A stretch of 64,000 nucleotides of DNA, taken from the NCBI RefSeq assembly GCF_003994475.1, contig NZ_RZNY01000005.1:124001-188000 (forward strand), read 5' to 3'. Both the position numbers and the translations under genes were made by a program. The notes under the pieces were generated by a model that was not told the origin of the DNA, ran no database searches, and saw nothing but the letters and a program-made list of their open reading frames with translations. Position 1 is the first letter of the stretch, and each line of letters opens with the position of its first letter. Shown one piece after another: positions 10,101 through 18,379 of the stretch. This DNA is from Paenibacillus anaericanus. Its GTDB lineage: Bacteria; Bacillota; Bacilli; Paenibacillales; Paenibacillaceae.

Positions 10101-10356
10101 TATCTCGATAGGAAACGAACTTACCCGGGTAAAGTCCCCATTGGCCATCCAGAGGAATGCTTGAGGATGTATCTAAGTCTATGCCGCGCATGTCGAGTAC
10201 ACCATTCACAGCACGAGGGGACTCAGATGTGGAGAATATCTGGGACCAGGCCCATCGGAGGCCGAGGAGAACGCTAATAAATATTAGAATTATGGTTATA
10301 TATTTTAGTGTGGTTTTATTCTTTATTCGCATCATCATATAAACGCAATTCGACAT
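7198..10356 (-). CDS. Membrane hybrid sensor kinase: 7TMR-DISM sensor, HisKA kinase, receiver, and a second LytS-type kinase module
   Basis: Domain order over 1052 residues: an N-terminal membrane anchor (about 15-35); a galactose-binding-like extracellular domain of the 7TMR-DISM type (about 55-205); seven membrane helices (about 215-410); HisKA with SHELRTP and phospho-accepting His455; HATPase_c with N-box LLHNAIKF and G-boxes DTGVGM and GRGIGLGLS; a receiver with Asp771 in IADVMLP; and a second kinase with IHPHFIFNT (His860/His862) and its own ATPase boxes ENAVRHG, DNGKGM and GIGLSNTNRR. No separate response regulator gene is adjacent. The start at 10356 has AAAGG 13 nt upstream, so a slightly later ATG is possible. 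It probably relays an envelope or ligand signal; the output partner is encoded elsewhere. Confidence 0.9.
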   Translation of the reverse strand: MSNCVYMMMRIKNKTTLKYITIILIFISVLLGLRWAWSQIFSTSESPRAVNGVLDMRGIDLDTSSSIPLDGQWGLYPGKFVSYRDIPSIESQPRYIQVPGDWSSVLSEGTRSSLGYATYRLRILVDPLKQPISFWLRGLETSSEVEINGKAEGTFGKLAENANEYTPKSVSYTASYFAQGVEEIELLIRIANFDNPDNGGIMNSIRFGSQAEIDYVRWYSIGFQLVAFIILLLHGLYACILYLFNRQEQSLFVVSLLTLAVGVCIVIGHDNLLLLWLPINYTWALKINLLAHFWQTFFILLIFRKFSSVIPKKNKWLRIYTIALISYSAFILVSSASLVNVTVGLGIYTFFYLLPIAWSICLVGITIFKKQDDVDIIFLLLSAASIMSNFLWTLLISHKEVNVVYYPLDIIAALIGFSTYWFKKFLRNTRENTLLNKQLKKSNKLKDQFLANTSHELRTPLHGIMNIAQTVVTKEQANMDKKSLKDMELLITISRRMSYMLGDLLDVARLQEQRIVLKQEPLKIQSIVPGVIEMLRFMIEGKPIQLNIDIAESMPPVMADEKRLVQVLYNLLHNAIKFTEEGTISVSAEMRHGYALIHVSDTGVGMNKDTQTRIFLPYEQGSYGVSDGRGIGLGLSICKQLIELHGGALTVRSDIGKGSVFSFDLPLAGMVDLPLSQHPLLTHPVTEGTEDQQARFIFHDAAIDEVAASSLIPPLLNEVKASILAIDDDPINLNVLVGILSTEPYNITTANSALEALELLGTRQWDLLIADVMLPHISGYELTQKVREHYSAADLPVLLLTARSQSADIYTGFSSGANDYVTKPVDALELRYRIRALITLKQSVNERLRIEAAYMQAQIHPHFIFNTLNSIMALSDIDAKKMQDLGDAFASFLRISFDFINTGELVKLSHELELAEAYLYIEKVRFEDRLNIQWEVEPGIHLHLPPLLIQPLIENAVRHGILSQHKGGTVHIRITRQDNFTLIEVKDNGKGMEQEKVNQLLSPTMKGNSGIGLSNTNRRLTQLYGQGLSIISKPGEGTTVSFVIPDTNAVDQ

Positions 10357-10416
10357 AAATGGCGTTTATCCTTTTATGCATTTTATACCTAAATCTACAC
10401 CGATTGGCTCGATTTA

Positions 10417-10950
10417 TTAATTCTCAATTGATTTGTAAATCAGTGAAGCCATTTGGCCGATCTTCTGTATATGCGTTAAATGAAAAGTGCTAGGCACGGT
10501 TCCTTGTGGAAACAGGGGGATACCTTCACCAAGTACCTTAGGAATGATGGTGATTTGAAGTTCGTCTAACAAATTGGCCGCTAAAAAATCACCAACAAGT
10601 TGCCCTCCTCCTACAAGCCATACATCGCCTTCTGATGTGAGTTTTAACCTTGGAATAAGTGTGGTAAGGGCTTCATCCGTAAATGTAACGTGCGGTGCAG
10701 GGGCTTGTTGCGATCTAGTCAGAACGTAGCATGGTTTGTCAGCATAGGGGAATTCATCAGCGAGTAACAGCACCTCGTCATATGTGAGGCGACCCATTAT
10801 AACCGTGCCTACTGTTTTATAAAACTCTCCATAGCCACCGTCCCCACCATCAGCTTCGACATCCATCAACCAATCTACTGAACCGTCGAGCCTTGCAATG
10901 TAACCATCCAAGCTCATGGCGATATACAGCACCACTTTATTATTTTTCAT
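10417..10950 (-). CDS. Dihydrofolate reductase family protein (RibD C-terminal-like)
   Basis: The protein (177 residues) begins KVVLYIAMSLDGYIARLDGSVDWL, the hallmark of the YwjB/YyaP-type RibD-C/DHFR superfamily, followed by GTVIMGRLTYDEVL and WLVGGGQLVGDFL, the NADPH-binding Gly-rich segment. It probably reduces a small heterocycle with NADPH; true folate reductase activity is not implied. GGAGC lies 9 nt before the ATG at 10950; an in-frame TTG at 10956 is too close to that site. It is divergent from the WYL regulator starting at 11023, which is the obvious candidate to control it. Confidence 0.85.
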   Translation of the reverse strand: MKNNKVVLYIAMSLDGYIARLDGSVDWLMDVEADGGDGGYGEFYKTVGTVIMGRLTYDEVLLLADEFPYADKPCYVLTRSQQAPAPHVTFTDEALTTLIPRLKLTSEGDVWLVGGGQLVGDFLAANLLDELQITIIPKVLGEGIPLFPQGTVPSTFHLTHIQKIGQMASLIYKSIEN

Positions 10951-11022
10951 ATTCAATCGCTCCTTTCTATGGTTTATGATACCCTATAACTACGACAAAA
11001 TATGACGTAATTGGGTGAGAAG

Positions 11023-11940
11023 ATGAATAATCGAAGACTAAGTATGATGAGGTTATTGGATTCGAGGAAAAAATTTACTGCCCGTGAATTGGCGATGCGG
11101 TTCAACGTATCGGTTCGTACGATTCAACGTGACCTAGACCATTTGCAACAGATGGGCTTTCCTCTATATGCAGAGGTGGGAGCGAACGGAGGTTACCGTG
11201 TGCTACCGAACAGAATTTTGCCACCGCTTCAACTTACAGAGCATGAGGCGTTTGGGCTGTTTATGATGATTGAATACTTGGAGAAAGTACCGGACTTTCC
11301 CTATGGCTCGATTCGTGCCCACCTAGCGGAACAATACTTTTCAAGCTTGCCGGTTGATGTACAAGATTCGATCACTCGCATGAGACAACACATTGCCTTT
11401 CTTCAACATCACTGCGTGCAACTAGAACCTATGACTACAAAAATACTAAGTGTTGCAGTCGAGAAGAGTAAGGCTGAGTTCATATATACATCCCGCAATG
11501 GAACGAAGAAGGTGGAGGCATACCCGCTTGGCATCTATTATGAGCATGGTTATTGGTATATGCCCGCTAAGAACAAGGAACGAATCTTACTGTATCGGGT
11601 TGATAGGATACAACAGTTTGATATACTTCATCGCATGGACGATTCTATTCCAACGCTTAAAGATTGGCTAAGCTCAGAAGATAACAGGGCAAGCGTGGAA
11701 GTGGTATTGCATTTTACTGACTTTGGAGCGAGGCTCGCAGAATCGGAACCTCTATTCAAGCCTGTTCAACAGAACAAATGGTGCGGGCAGGTTCCTCCGG
11801 ATGAGTTCCCCTTTATGGCACGAAAATTGCTCTCGTATGGCCCCGAAGTGAAAGTCATAAGCCCGGGGGAGCTGCAAGAATTAATAATGAAGTTGTTGCA
11901 GAGCAGTTTAAACCAATATTCCCATAATAAGTTTCTGTAA
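11023..11940 (+). CDS. YafY-type transcriptional regulator with HTH and WYL domains
   Basis: An N-terminal DeoR-like winged helix (RLLDSRKKFTARELAMRF, SVRTIQRDLDHLQQMG) is followed by a ligand-sensing WYL domain (aromatic-rich segment with GIYYEHGYWYMPAK and RVDRIQ) and a WCX-like C-terminal extension. WYL proteins sense small ligands or nucleic acids and regulate neighbours. The start is placed at the ATG at 11023 after GGTGAG; an in-frame TTG at 11011 lies upstream. About 70 nt separate it from the divergent dihydrofolate-reductase-like gene, so shared control is likely. Confidence 0.85.
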   Translation: MNNRRLSMMRLLDSRKKFTARELAMRFNVSVRTIQRDLDHLQQMGFPLYAEVGANGGYRVLPNRILPPLQLTEHEAFGLFMMIEYLEKVPDFPYGSIRAHLAEQYFSSLPVDVQDSITRMRQHIAFLQHHCVQLEPMTTKILSVAVEKSKAEFIYTSRNGTKKVEAYPLGIYYEHGYWYMPAKNKERILLYRVDRIQQFDILHRMDDSIPTLKDWLSSEDNRASVEVVLHFTDFGARLAESEPLFKPVQQNKWCGQVPPDEFPFMARKLLSYGPEVKVISPGELQELIMKLLQSSLNQYSHNKFL

Positions 11941-12039
11941 TTTATTAGTTATTGAAATAATTGTTGTTATCTTTGAAAATATTATAGTGGAAAATGTTTT
12001 GCAACTGGGTTTCGACAGATAGCAAGAGAGGCGGATTAC

Positions 12040-13452
12040 ATGCAACAAGTATTAGATAATTTGATTACTGTAACAAATGAGTTTCTTTGGTCGAAGATTT
12101 TGATCGTTCTTCTTATTGTTTGTGGTATTTATTTCACCATCAGATCGAAGTTTGTACAGTTTGGTATGTTGAAGGAAATGTTTGTAGTTCTTAAAGGTTC
12201 TAATGAAAGGTCTAAAGATAGCATTTCATCGTTCCAGGCCTTTTGTATAAGTATGGCGGCTAGGGTCGGGACAGGTAATATAACCGGTATCGCGATTGCT
12301 ATTGCATTAGGTGGTCCAGGGGCGGTCTTCTGGATGTGGATTATTGCGATAATTGGTTCAGCATCCAGCTTTATTGAGAGTACATTAGCACAGGTGTACA
12401 AAGTAAAGGATAAGACAGGGTTTCGAGGCGGCCCAGCTTATTATATGGAACAAGGTCTGAACAAGCGTTGGATGGGAGCGATATTTGCTGTACTGATTAC
12501 GTTATCGTTTGGTCTCGTATTTAACGCTGTACAGTCCAATACGATTACAGTGGCCTTCGAGAATTCATTTGGGACCAATCGGATCGTTCTGGGGCTTATC
12601 ATAGCTGCTGTATTTGGGGTTATTATCTTCGGCGGGATCAAGCGTATCGCCAGAATGTCTGAATATATCGTAGTCATTATGGCTGTGATTTATATCGGGA
12701 CTGCTCTAATCATTATGCTACTCAATATTACCAAATTGCCCGAAGTTCTAGCGCTTATTGTGAAGGGCGCATTCGGATTCGAACAAGTTGTGGGTGGATC
12801 TTTTGGGGCAGTGATTCTACAAGGTGTGAAACGCGGGTTGTTCTCGAACGAAGCAGGTATGGGTAGTGCACCCAATGCTGCGGCTACTGCAACCACAAGT
12901 CATCCTGTTAAACAGGGACTTATGCAAGCACTTGGGGTACTTACAGATACGTTAATTATTTGTTCTAGTACCGCATTTATTATATTGCTGTCCGATGCGT
13001 ATAAGCAGCCAGGGTTAGACGGTATCAAACTGACGCAAGCTGCATTAAGCGAGCATATTGGTTCATGGGCATCAGGCTCATTAGCCATCATGATTCTCTT
13101 GTTTGCATTTAGCACTTTAATTGGGAATTATTATTACGGTGAAACGAACATAGAATTTCTAAACTCAAAAAAATCAGTGTTAACAATCTATAGATATAGT
13201 GTTCTGGGTATGATTGTGTTTGGTTCTGTAGCCAAGGTTCAATTGGTATGGAATTTGGTTGATTTATTTATGGGTCTTATGGTGGTCGTTAACTTGATTG
13301 CCATCCTTTTACTATCCAAAGTCGCGTTTGCGGCCTTACATGATTACAAGAAGCAGAAACGTGCAGGGAAGGACCCTGTTTTTTATAAAGACAGCATTAA
13401 GGGTCTAGATCACGTTGAATGTTGGGATAACCCGTCGGGTGTGGAGAAGTAA
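12040..13452 (+). CDS. Alanine/glycine:cation symporter family protein (AGCS)
   Basis: This is a membrane protein of 470 residues with about ten spans. AGCS landmarks are clear: ARVGTGNITGIAIAIALGGPGAVFWMW early on, FRGGPAYYMEQGL, and the signature GLFSNEAGMGSAPNAAATA in the middle. It imports alanine, glycine or glutamine with Na+ or H+. The start ATG follows AGAGAGGCGG. It has its own promoter region after the WYL gene and ends in a bidirectional terminator at 13481-13524, so it is probably monocistronic. Confidence 0.92.
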   Translation: MQQVLDNLITVTNEFLWSKILIVLLIVCGIYFTIRSKFVQFGMLKEMFVVLKGSNERSKDSISSFQAFCISMAARVGTGNITGIAIAIALGGPGAVFWMWIIAIIGSASSFIESTLAQVYKVKDKTGFRGGPAYYMEQGLNKRWMGAIFAVLITLSFGLVFNAVQSNTITVAFENSFGTNRIVLGLIIAAVFGVIIFGGIKRIARMSEYIVVIMAVIYIGTALIIMLLNITKLPEVLALIVKGAFGFEQVVGGSFGAVILQGVKRGLFSNEAGMGSAPNAAATATTSHPVKQGLMQALGVLTDTLIICSSTAFIILLSDAYKQPGLDGIKLTQAALSEHIGSWASGSLAIMILLFAFSTLIGNYYYGETNIEFLNSKKSVLTIYRYSVLGMIVFGSVAKVQLVWNLVDLFMGLMVVVNLIAILLLSKVAFAALHDYKKQKRAGKDPVFYKDSIKGLDHVECWDNPSGVEK

Positions 13453-13480
13453 ATAAATATGGTACTCAACCCGTAAAAAT

Positions 13481-13524
13481 AAAAAACTCGTCCAGTGCAT
13501 TCTCAGCATAGGACGAGTTTTTTT
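13481..13524. terminator. Bidirectional intrinsic terminator
   Basis: The arms AAAAAACTCGTCC (13481-13493) and GGACGAGTTTTTTT (13511-13524) form a hairpin with T/A runs on both sides, between the convergent symporter (+) and nitroreductase (-) genes. Confidence 0.88.
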
Positions 13525-13539
13525 GTAATCGAGACGATA

Positions 13540-14178
13540 TTATTTCCAGGTCGTAATAGTTTCAACAGGCAAACGGTAAGTTTGGAATCCTTCATTTGCT
13601 GCTTTACCGATTGTAATTAGCATAATAGGGATATAACGATCTTTATCCAGGCCATATACTTCTGCTATTTGATCTTTCTCATAACCACCAATGGGATTCG
13701 TGTCATAGCCGTGTGCCCGTGCGACAAGCATAAGCTGCATCGATACAAGGCCAGCGTCAAGTATGATGGTTTCTCTCATGTTTTTCTCGGGCATCGCTTC
13801 ATAGAGAGGTTTGAATGCATTCAGTTGAAACTCTTTGATTTCCTTAGGCATATATCCAAGCTCAACAGCTTTGCCGTAGATTTCTTCGGCATAGTCGATG
13901 TTATTCATATCTGCAAAGACAGCGATAACAGCCGATGAACTCAAGACTTTTTCTTTGTTGAATTTAGCAAGATCACCTAACGTTTCTTTTCCTTCTTCAC
14001 TATCAATGACGACAAAACGCCAAGGCTGCATGTTGATTGAAGACGGTGCCGAAGTGGCCTCGGCCAAAATTTCCGTCATTTCCTCACGGCTAATTTTTAC
14101 GCTTGGATCATATTCTTTAATGGACCGACGTCCATATACAATCTCGTTGAAATCATTTGTTTTCTGAAAGTTATTCAT
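13540..14178 (-). CDS. Nitroreductase family protein
   Basis: This is an FMN-dependent NAD(P)H oxidoreductase of 212 residues. Family landmarks are GRRSIKEYDPSVKIS at the start (FMN phosphate binding), ATSAPSSINMQPWRFVVI (flavin/substrate site) and the C-terminal glycine-rich GYDTNPIGGYEKD. The ATG at 14178, preceded by CAGGGA, is preferred to an upstream in-frame ATG at 14241 that would add 21 atypical residues. Substrates of such enzymes include quinones, nitroaromatics and azo compounds. It sits alone between two terminator or promoter regions. Confidence 0.9.
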   Translation of the reverse strand: MNNFQKTNDFNEIVYGRRSIKEYDPSVKISREEMTEILAEATSAPSSINMQPWRFVVIDSEEGKETLGDLAKFNKEKVLSSSAVIAVFADMNNIDYAEEIYGKAVELGYMPKEIKEFQLNAFKPLYEAMPEKNMRETIILDAGLVSMQLMLVARAHGYDTNPIGGYEKDQIAEVYGLDKDRYIPIMLITIGKAANEGFQTYRLPVETITTWK

Positions 14179-14408
14179 AATTGTTATTCCCTGCTTTCTG
14201 TTGTTTGTATATAGTTGATGCGTCAATAGTTGATATGTCAATTAATATAATACAAAACAAAAGAGACTGCAATAGCCGGAATCATTTACCACTATAGGGT
14301 GGGGGTTATTCCAGCGTTAAGTCACAGTAAAAAGGAATTTCTCTGATCCTGTCGAAAACATAGGAGCGTGCCTGTATAGGTAACCTTTCAGGCAGGAAGG
14401 GAGCTCTT

Positions 14409-15260
14409 ATGTCTACTTACAACCTTCTCGAACATCTATTATTCCCGTCGATTTTCTTAAATAAACAGAAGCTGGATCGTGAACTGGAAGGAAAGACTGT
14501 TCTTATAACGGGTGCAAGTTCCGGAATAGGTGAGCAGCTGGCATATATGCTAGCCGAGATTAAGGTTCATCTCATATTGGTGGCAAGACGAGTGGACAAG
14601 CTTGTAGCCATGAAAAACGCCATTGAAATGAAAGCTGCCCAAATAAGTGTGTTCCCGGCGGATCTTCGAAATGAGCAGGAGATGGAGGGATTACTCGCCT
14701 TTCTTCATCAGCTTCCGGATGGGCTGGATATCGTTATAAGTAATGCGGGTCATTCCATCAGGCGTTCCATTCATCAGTCCTTGGACCGCTATCATGATTT
14801 TACTCGTACAATGGCGATCAATTATTTTGCCCCGGTTCAATTACTCTTATCTACGCTTCCTCTTATTGAAAAAAAACAAGGACACATCATCAACATCTCG
14901 ACCGTAAATACGCTGTTGCTCCCGATGCCCCATTGGGCGGCTTATCAAGCGTCGAAGGCGGCTTTTGATACTTGGTTTCGATCTGCCGCTCCTGAACTAA
15001 ATATGAACGGGGTCTTCACTACCTCAATCTATCTTCCGTTAGTCAGAACACCTATGATCCTGCCAACCGCTGCTTATCAAAAACTACCTGCCATGTCACC
15101 ACAGCATGTTGCAAGGATTATTTGCAATTCCATATATACGAAAAGAAAAACATATAAACCATGGTGGTTGATTGTCGGCCAGCTAGGATCCTTATTATTC
15201 AGAAGGTGCCTGGAATTTTCAATCCCGAGAAGGTTAAGGAAAAGGGGGAAACGGCAATGA
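14409..15260 (+). CDS. Short-chain dehydrogenase/reductase
   Basis: The Rossmann cofactor motif TGASSGIG is at residues 34-41, NAGH follows the fourth strand, and the catalytic Ser (INISTVNT) and Tyr179-x-x-x-Lys183 (YQASK) are present, so the enzyme should be active with NAD(P)H. The N-terminal 25 residues form a short hydrophobic extension. Its stop overlaps the start of the AMP-dependent ligase by 4 nt (ATGA at 15257-15260), indicating translational coupling and a shared pathway acting on an activated acid, aldehyde or ketone. The substrate is unknown. Confidence 0.88.
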   Translation: MSTYNLLEHLLFPSIFLNKQKLDRELEGKTVLITGASSGIGEQLAYMLAEIKVHLILVARRVDKLVAMKNAIEMKAAQISVFPADLRNEQEMEGLLAFLHQLPDGLDIVISNAGHSIRRSIHQSLDRYHDFTRTMAINYFAPVQLLLSTLPLIEKKQGHIINISTVNTLLLPMPHWAAYQASKAAFDTWFRSAAPELNMNGVFTTSIYLPLVRTPMILPTAAYQKLPAMSPQHVARIICNSIYTKRKTYKPWWLIVGQLGSLLFRRCLEFSIPRRLRKRGKRQ

Positions 15261-16795
15261 GGCTATTTAAATTGTTCCATGTTATGTACAAAATCAGACT
15301 ATTTTCCCCGTTATCCTTGTTTCGGTTATCTTCCGCCATTTATACATTTGGAATCAATTTGATGACGTTGCTGAATTTTTCAGCCCGGACTTACGGAGAA
15401 AAGATAGCGTTAGTAGATGAGCAGGAAAGCCTAACTTATAGCCAGTTGTTTGCACAATCCGAAGAGCTTTCGGTCGTTTTGAGGGAGAGTTACCAACTAG
15501 CAAGCGGCAAGAAAGTGGGTTTTTTGTGTAAAAATCATGCTTCTTTAGTAAAGGCGATTTTTGCGGTTTCTTTATCCGGGGCAGATGTATATTTGCTTAA
15601 TGCGGAAATGAGCGAGAGCCAGTTGAATAACATCCTTGAGCGCCATGATTTTGACCTCATGGTCCTTGATGAAGAACGAAGTCCCTTGCTTGAACAATCT
15701 TCATATACAAAGTCCAAACTACTTAGCTATCATGATACGCTTCCGGCGATAAGCAACCTATTTTCTACGAGAAATTACACTAAGCATAAAAGGTACCGAA
15801 CTTCCACAAGCAAACTTGTGCTTCTGACCGGTGGGACCACAGGAAATGCTAAGGAAGCTGCACATAAACCCTCGCTATTTAATTATTTAAATCCTTTCCA
15901 CGACTTCCTTATTCGCTTAAAAATCTTGAATTATCACACTGCTTATATTGCGACGCCTATTTATCACGGTTATGGAGTAGCGGTACTGATCTTATTTTGC
16001 GCTTTGGGAAAGAAAGTAGTTGTTCATCGTGGATTTGATGCAGAGGAAGCATGCCGCTTGATTCGGGAGCACCAAGTTGAAGTGGTAACGGTTGTCCCTT
16101 TAATGTTACATAAAATGTTAAATACGAACGCGGATGATTTGAAATCCCTTGCTTGTATCGCTTCAGGTGGTGCAGAGCTCAATCCCAAACTGGTAAAAGA
16201 GACGCAGGGTCAATTGGGAGAGGTCTTGTACAATCTGTATGGCACTTCAGAAGCGGGCTTGAATATCATCGCAACGCCACAGGATCTAGCATACTCCGCA
16301 TATACGATCGGCAGAAAGATTAAGGGCGTCCGCTTAAAAATAATGAATGAGCGCAAAGAGGAAGTAGAAGCTCGCACGGTGGGTCAATTTTGCATTAGCA
16401 ACAGTTGGTCCATGAGAAACGGGGTTAATTCCTGGATCGAAACTGGTGATTTAGGCTATCGAGATGAGGAGGGCTATTACTTTCTGCGTGGAAGAGCGGA
16501 CAGTATGATCGTCTCAGCGGGGGAAAATGTATATCCTCTTGAAGTGGAACAGCTCCTGCTCACGCACCCTCAAATTGAGGATGCGGCCGTAATCGGAATG
16601 CAGGACGAGCAGTTTGGACAGCGGCTGAAAGCCATTGTCCGACTAACTCCTCAGGCAGAAACGACAGAAGAGGAGCTTCTTCAATGGCTGCGCCCTAGAC
16701 TGGCTCGATTTCAAATGCCCAAAGAAATCATTGTTGTGGATGATTTACCCTATACTTCATTAGGGAAGCTCGATAAAAAGCGGCTTAAATCATAA
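15257..16795 (+). CDS. AMP-dependent acyl-CoA synthetase/ligase family protein
   Basis: This is an adenylate-forming enzyme of 512 residues. Core motifs are visible: the P-loop variant LTGGTTGNAKEA (about 190-201, replacing the more common TSGTTGxPKG), YGTSEAG (A5), TGDLGYRDEEGYYFLRGRAD (A7/A8) with SAGENVYPLEVE, and the C-terminal catalytic lysine in LGKLDKKRL (A10). The start is the ATG at 15257, preceded by AAAGGGGG inside the SDR gene; an in-frame GTG/ATG region reaches back to 15161 but overlaps the SDR. It probably activates a fatty or aromatic acid as acyl-AMP/CoA. Its stop codon abuts the stop of the opposite-strand CdsA-like gene. Confidence 0.88.
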   Translation: MRLFKLFHVMYKIRLFSPLSLFRLSSAIYTFGINLMTLLNFSARTYGEKIALVDEQESLTYSQLFAQSEELSVVLRESYQLASGKKVGFLCKNHASLVKAIFAVSLSGADVYLLNAEMSESQLNNILERHDFDLMVLDEERSPLLEQSSYTKSKLLSYHDTLPAISNLFSTRNYTKHKRYRTSTSKLVLLTGGTTGNAKEAAHKPSLFNYLNPFHDFLIRLKILNYHTAYIATPIYHGYGVAVLILFCALGKKVVVHRGFDAEEACRLIREHQVEVVTVVPLMLHKMLNTNADDLKSLACIASGGAELNPKLVKETQGQLGEVLYNLYGTSEAGLNIIATPQDLAYSAYTIGRKIKGVRLKIMNERKEEVEARTVGQFCISNSWSMRNGVNSWIETGDLGYRDEEGYYFLRGRADSMIVSAGENVYPLEVEQLLLTHPQIEDAAVIGMQDEQFGQRLKAIVRLTPQAETTEEELLQWLRPRLARFQMPKEIIVVDDLPYTSLGKLDKKRLKS

Positions 16796-17716
16796 TTACA
16801 TGAAGTCGAAAAAATATCGGATGACGTGAAAAAAGACGGGCGAGGTGTAGGTCAAACTGTCGATTCGACTTAAGTAGCTTTTTTTCAAAGCCTCGAACCT
16901 ATCGTCATCCCCGATTAACAAATCCCGCTTCAGCACTGACACCGTTAAGCTACCGAAGAAACCACTCAAGCTGATCAGCATGCCAGATAGGATCCCGAAG
17001 GTCAGGTCCAGCGGCGTCAGATAAGGATATATCAGATAGGATACCCCTGTCGTTACGAGGAACGCACATGCGAAACCTTCCCAAGTCAAATGTGGGTTAG
17101 AAGTGGGGACTACTTTCCGCTTGCCGAAATAGATCGAGGCCAGATGGTGCACGACATCATTAAGCTGGGTCAACACCACTAGAAAAAGTACAAGTCCCGC
17201 GCCATACTGTGGCGTAGCAAATTGAAAATAGGCCAGGTGACTAAGCCCAAAAACCATGAGCATAAGCCCCCATTGAGCCCGGCTGACACTGCGCAGAAAT
17301 CCTACTGTTCCTTTGTTGATCAGTCGTGGGAGCGGAAGGAGCAAGAATACATACACAGGAATAAAGACAATAAACATCCCGTACCATTCGATATAAATCC
17401 AATAGAACTGCAGGGGAATGGATAAGTATGCCCACAGAAACAGTCTGCGATCGGCTTTTCTTGATCGAATCATGGAGAAATATTCTTTCAGTGCGAAGAA
17501 GCTGAGTACCATGAGGGACAGAAGTGAAACGACGGGGTTTAACAGCGTTGCTAAGCAAAAAATGAAGAGCATGCCCCACCAGGTTGTGATGCGAAATCCA
17601 ATGCCTGTATAGTCTTTATCCGGCTGTATTTTGCCTATCGCATAATAGATCAATTGGATAGCCGATAAGGTTGCAAAAATAAGAATTAAGGTCAATAGTG
17701 AACTGTCCATTACCAA
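16796..17716 (-). CDS. CdsA-like integral membrane protein (phosphatidate cytidylyltransferase family)
   Basis: This protein of 306 residues has about eight membrane helices. The C-terminal third carries the CdsA signature in diverged form: TQLNDVVHHLASIYFGKRKVVP, the cytoplasmic S-x-x-K-R-D-L-L segment, and the terminal D-D-D-R-F-x-x-x-x-x-S-Y-L-S-R-I-D-S motif that corresponds to the metal-binding D-R-x-D of CDP-diacylglycerol synthases. It is probably a paralogue of the housekeeping CdsA that activates a lipid phosphate with CTP. Genome context (acyl ligase, SDR, permuted NlpC/P60 protein, NAPE-PLD-like hydrolase) supports a lipid role. Whether it makes CDP-diacylglycerol or another CDP-lipid cannot be seen. 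Confidence 0.72.
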   Translation of the reverse strand: MVMDSSLLTLILIFATLSAIQLIYYAIGKIQPDKDYTGIGFRITTWWGMLFIFCLATLLNPVVSLLSLMVLSFFALKEYFSMIRSRKADRRLFLWAYLSIPLQFYWIYIEWYGMFIVFIPVYVFLLLPLPRLINKGTVGFLRSVSRAQWGLMLMVFGLSHLAYFQFATPQYGAGLVLFLVVLTQLNDVVHHLASIYFGKRKVVPTSNPHLTWEGFACAFLVTTGVSYLIYPYLTPLDLTFGILSGMLISLSGFFGSLTVSVLKRDLLIGDDDRFEALKKSYLSRIDSLTYTSPVFFHVIRYFFDFM

Positions 17717-17807
17717 TCACCAACTTATCGCAGGGTAGGATTTCATTAAAGGGATCATATGTTATTATGAAGGAATAGTCCAAACTTGATAAGGGGAAGT
17801 TTTGTAA

Positions 17808-18350
17808 ATGGTAGCTGATCAATCGGTTTTTATCTTGCTTACGAACACCGGAACTCTGTTTACAAGAGTTATTCAAACCTACACGAAGGCTCCTTACAAT
17901 CATGCCTCGATCTCCTTTAATCGGGAACTTTCAGAGTTGTACAGCTTCGGACGAAAGCACCCCAACAACCCCCTAAATGGTGGGTTTGTGAAGGAGGACC
18001 TGAAGACAGGAACTTTCAGCAAGTATCCGAATACGACGTGCGTGATCTATGAGCTTCAAGTATCCGAGCGTGAAATCGAGAAGATGAAGCGGGTCTTGCA
18101 GGTGTTTATCCAAAAGCGCCAAAAGTATCTCTATAACATTCTAGGTGTAGTGGGCATCGCACTGAAAGAACCAGTCGAATTCAGCAACTCTTACTTCTGT
18201 TCGCAATTCGTCGCAGAGATTCTGGAGCGGTCCGGCATCAAGTTATGGAACAAGCTACCTGCACTTGTAACACCGGATGATTTCCGGCAAAGTGACCGGC
18301 TGCATTTGATCTATGAAGGCAAGTTAAGTCAGTACGAGCTCCGGGCTTAG
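17808..18350 (+). CDS. Permuted NlpC/P60-fold protein (YiiX/LRAT-like)
   Basis: This protein of 180 residues has a catalytic-looking His32 in YNHASISF ahead of Cys131 in SYFCSQFVAEIL. The order His-then-Cys is that of the circularly permuted papain-like group (YiiX/YaeF, LRAT, PLAAT), not of canonical NlpC/P60 peptidases, where Cys comes first. Members act on amide or ester bonds of lipids or peptides. No signal peptide is visible, so a cytoplasmic site is likely. It is divergent from the CdsA-like gene with 91 nt between, and followed by a long hairpin element and an NAPE-PLD-like hydrolase. AAGGGGAAG precedes the ATG. The reaction is not known. Confidence 0.68.
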   Translation: MVADQSVFILLTNTGTLFTRVIQTYTKAPYNHASISFNRELSELYSFGRKHPNNPLNGGFVKEDLKTGTFSKYPNTTCVIYELQVSEREIEKMKRVLQVFIQKRQKYLYNILGVVGIALKEPVEFSNSYFCSQFVAEILERSGIKLWNKLPALVTPDDFRQSDRLHLIYEGKLSQYELRA

Positions 18351-18379
18351 CGGCTTGATGCATACATGAATTAATGAAG

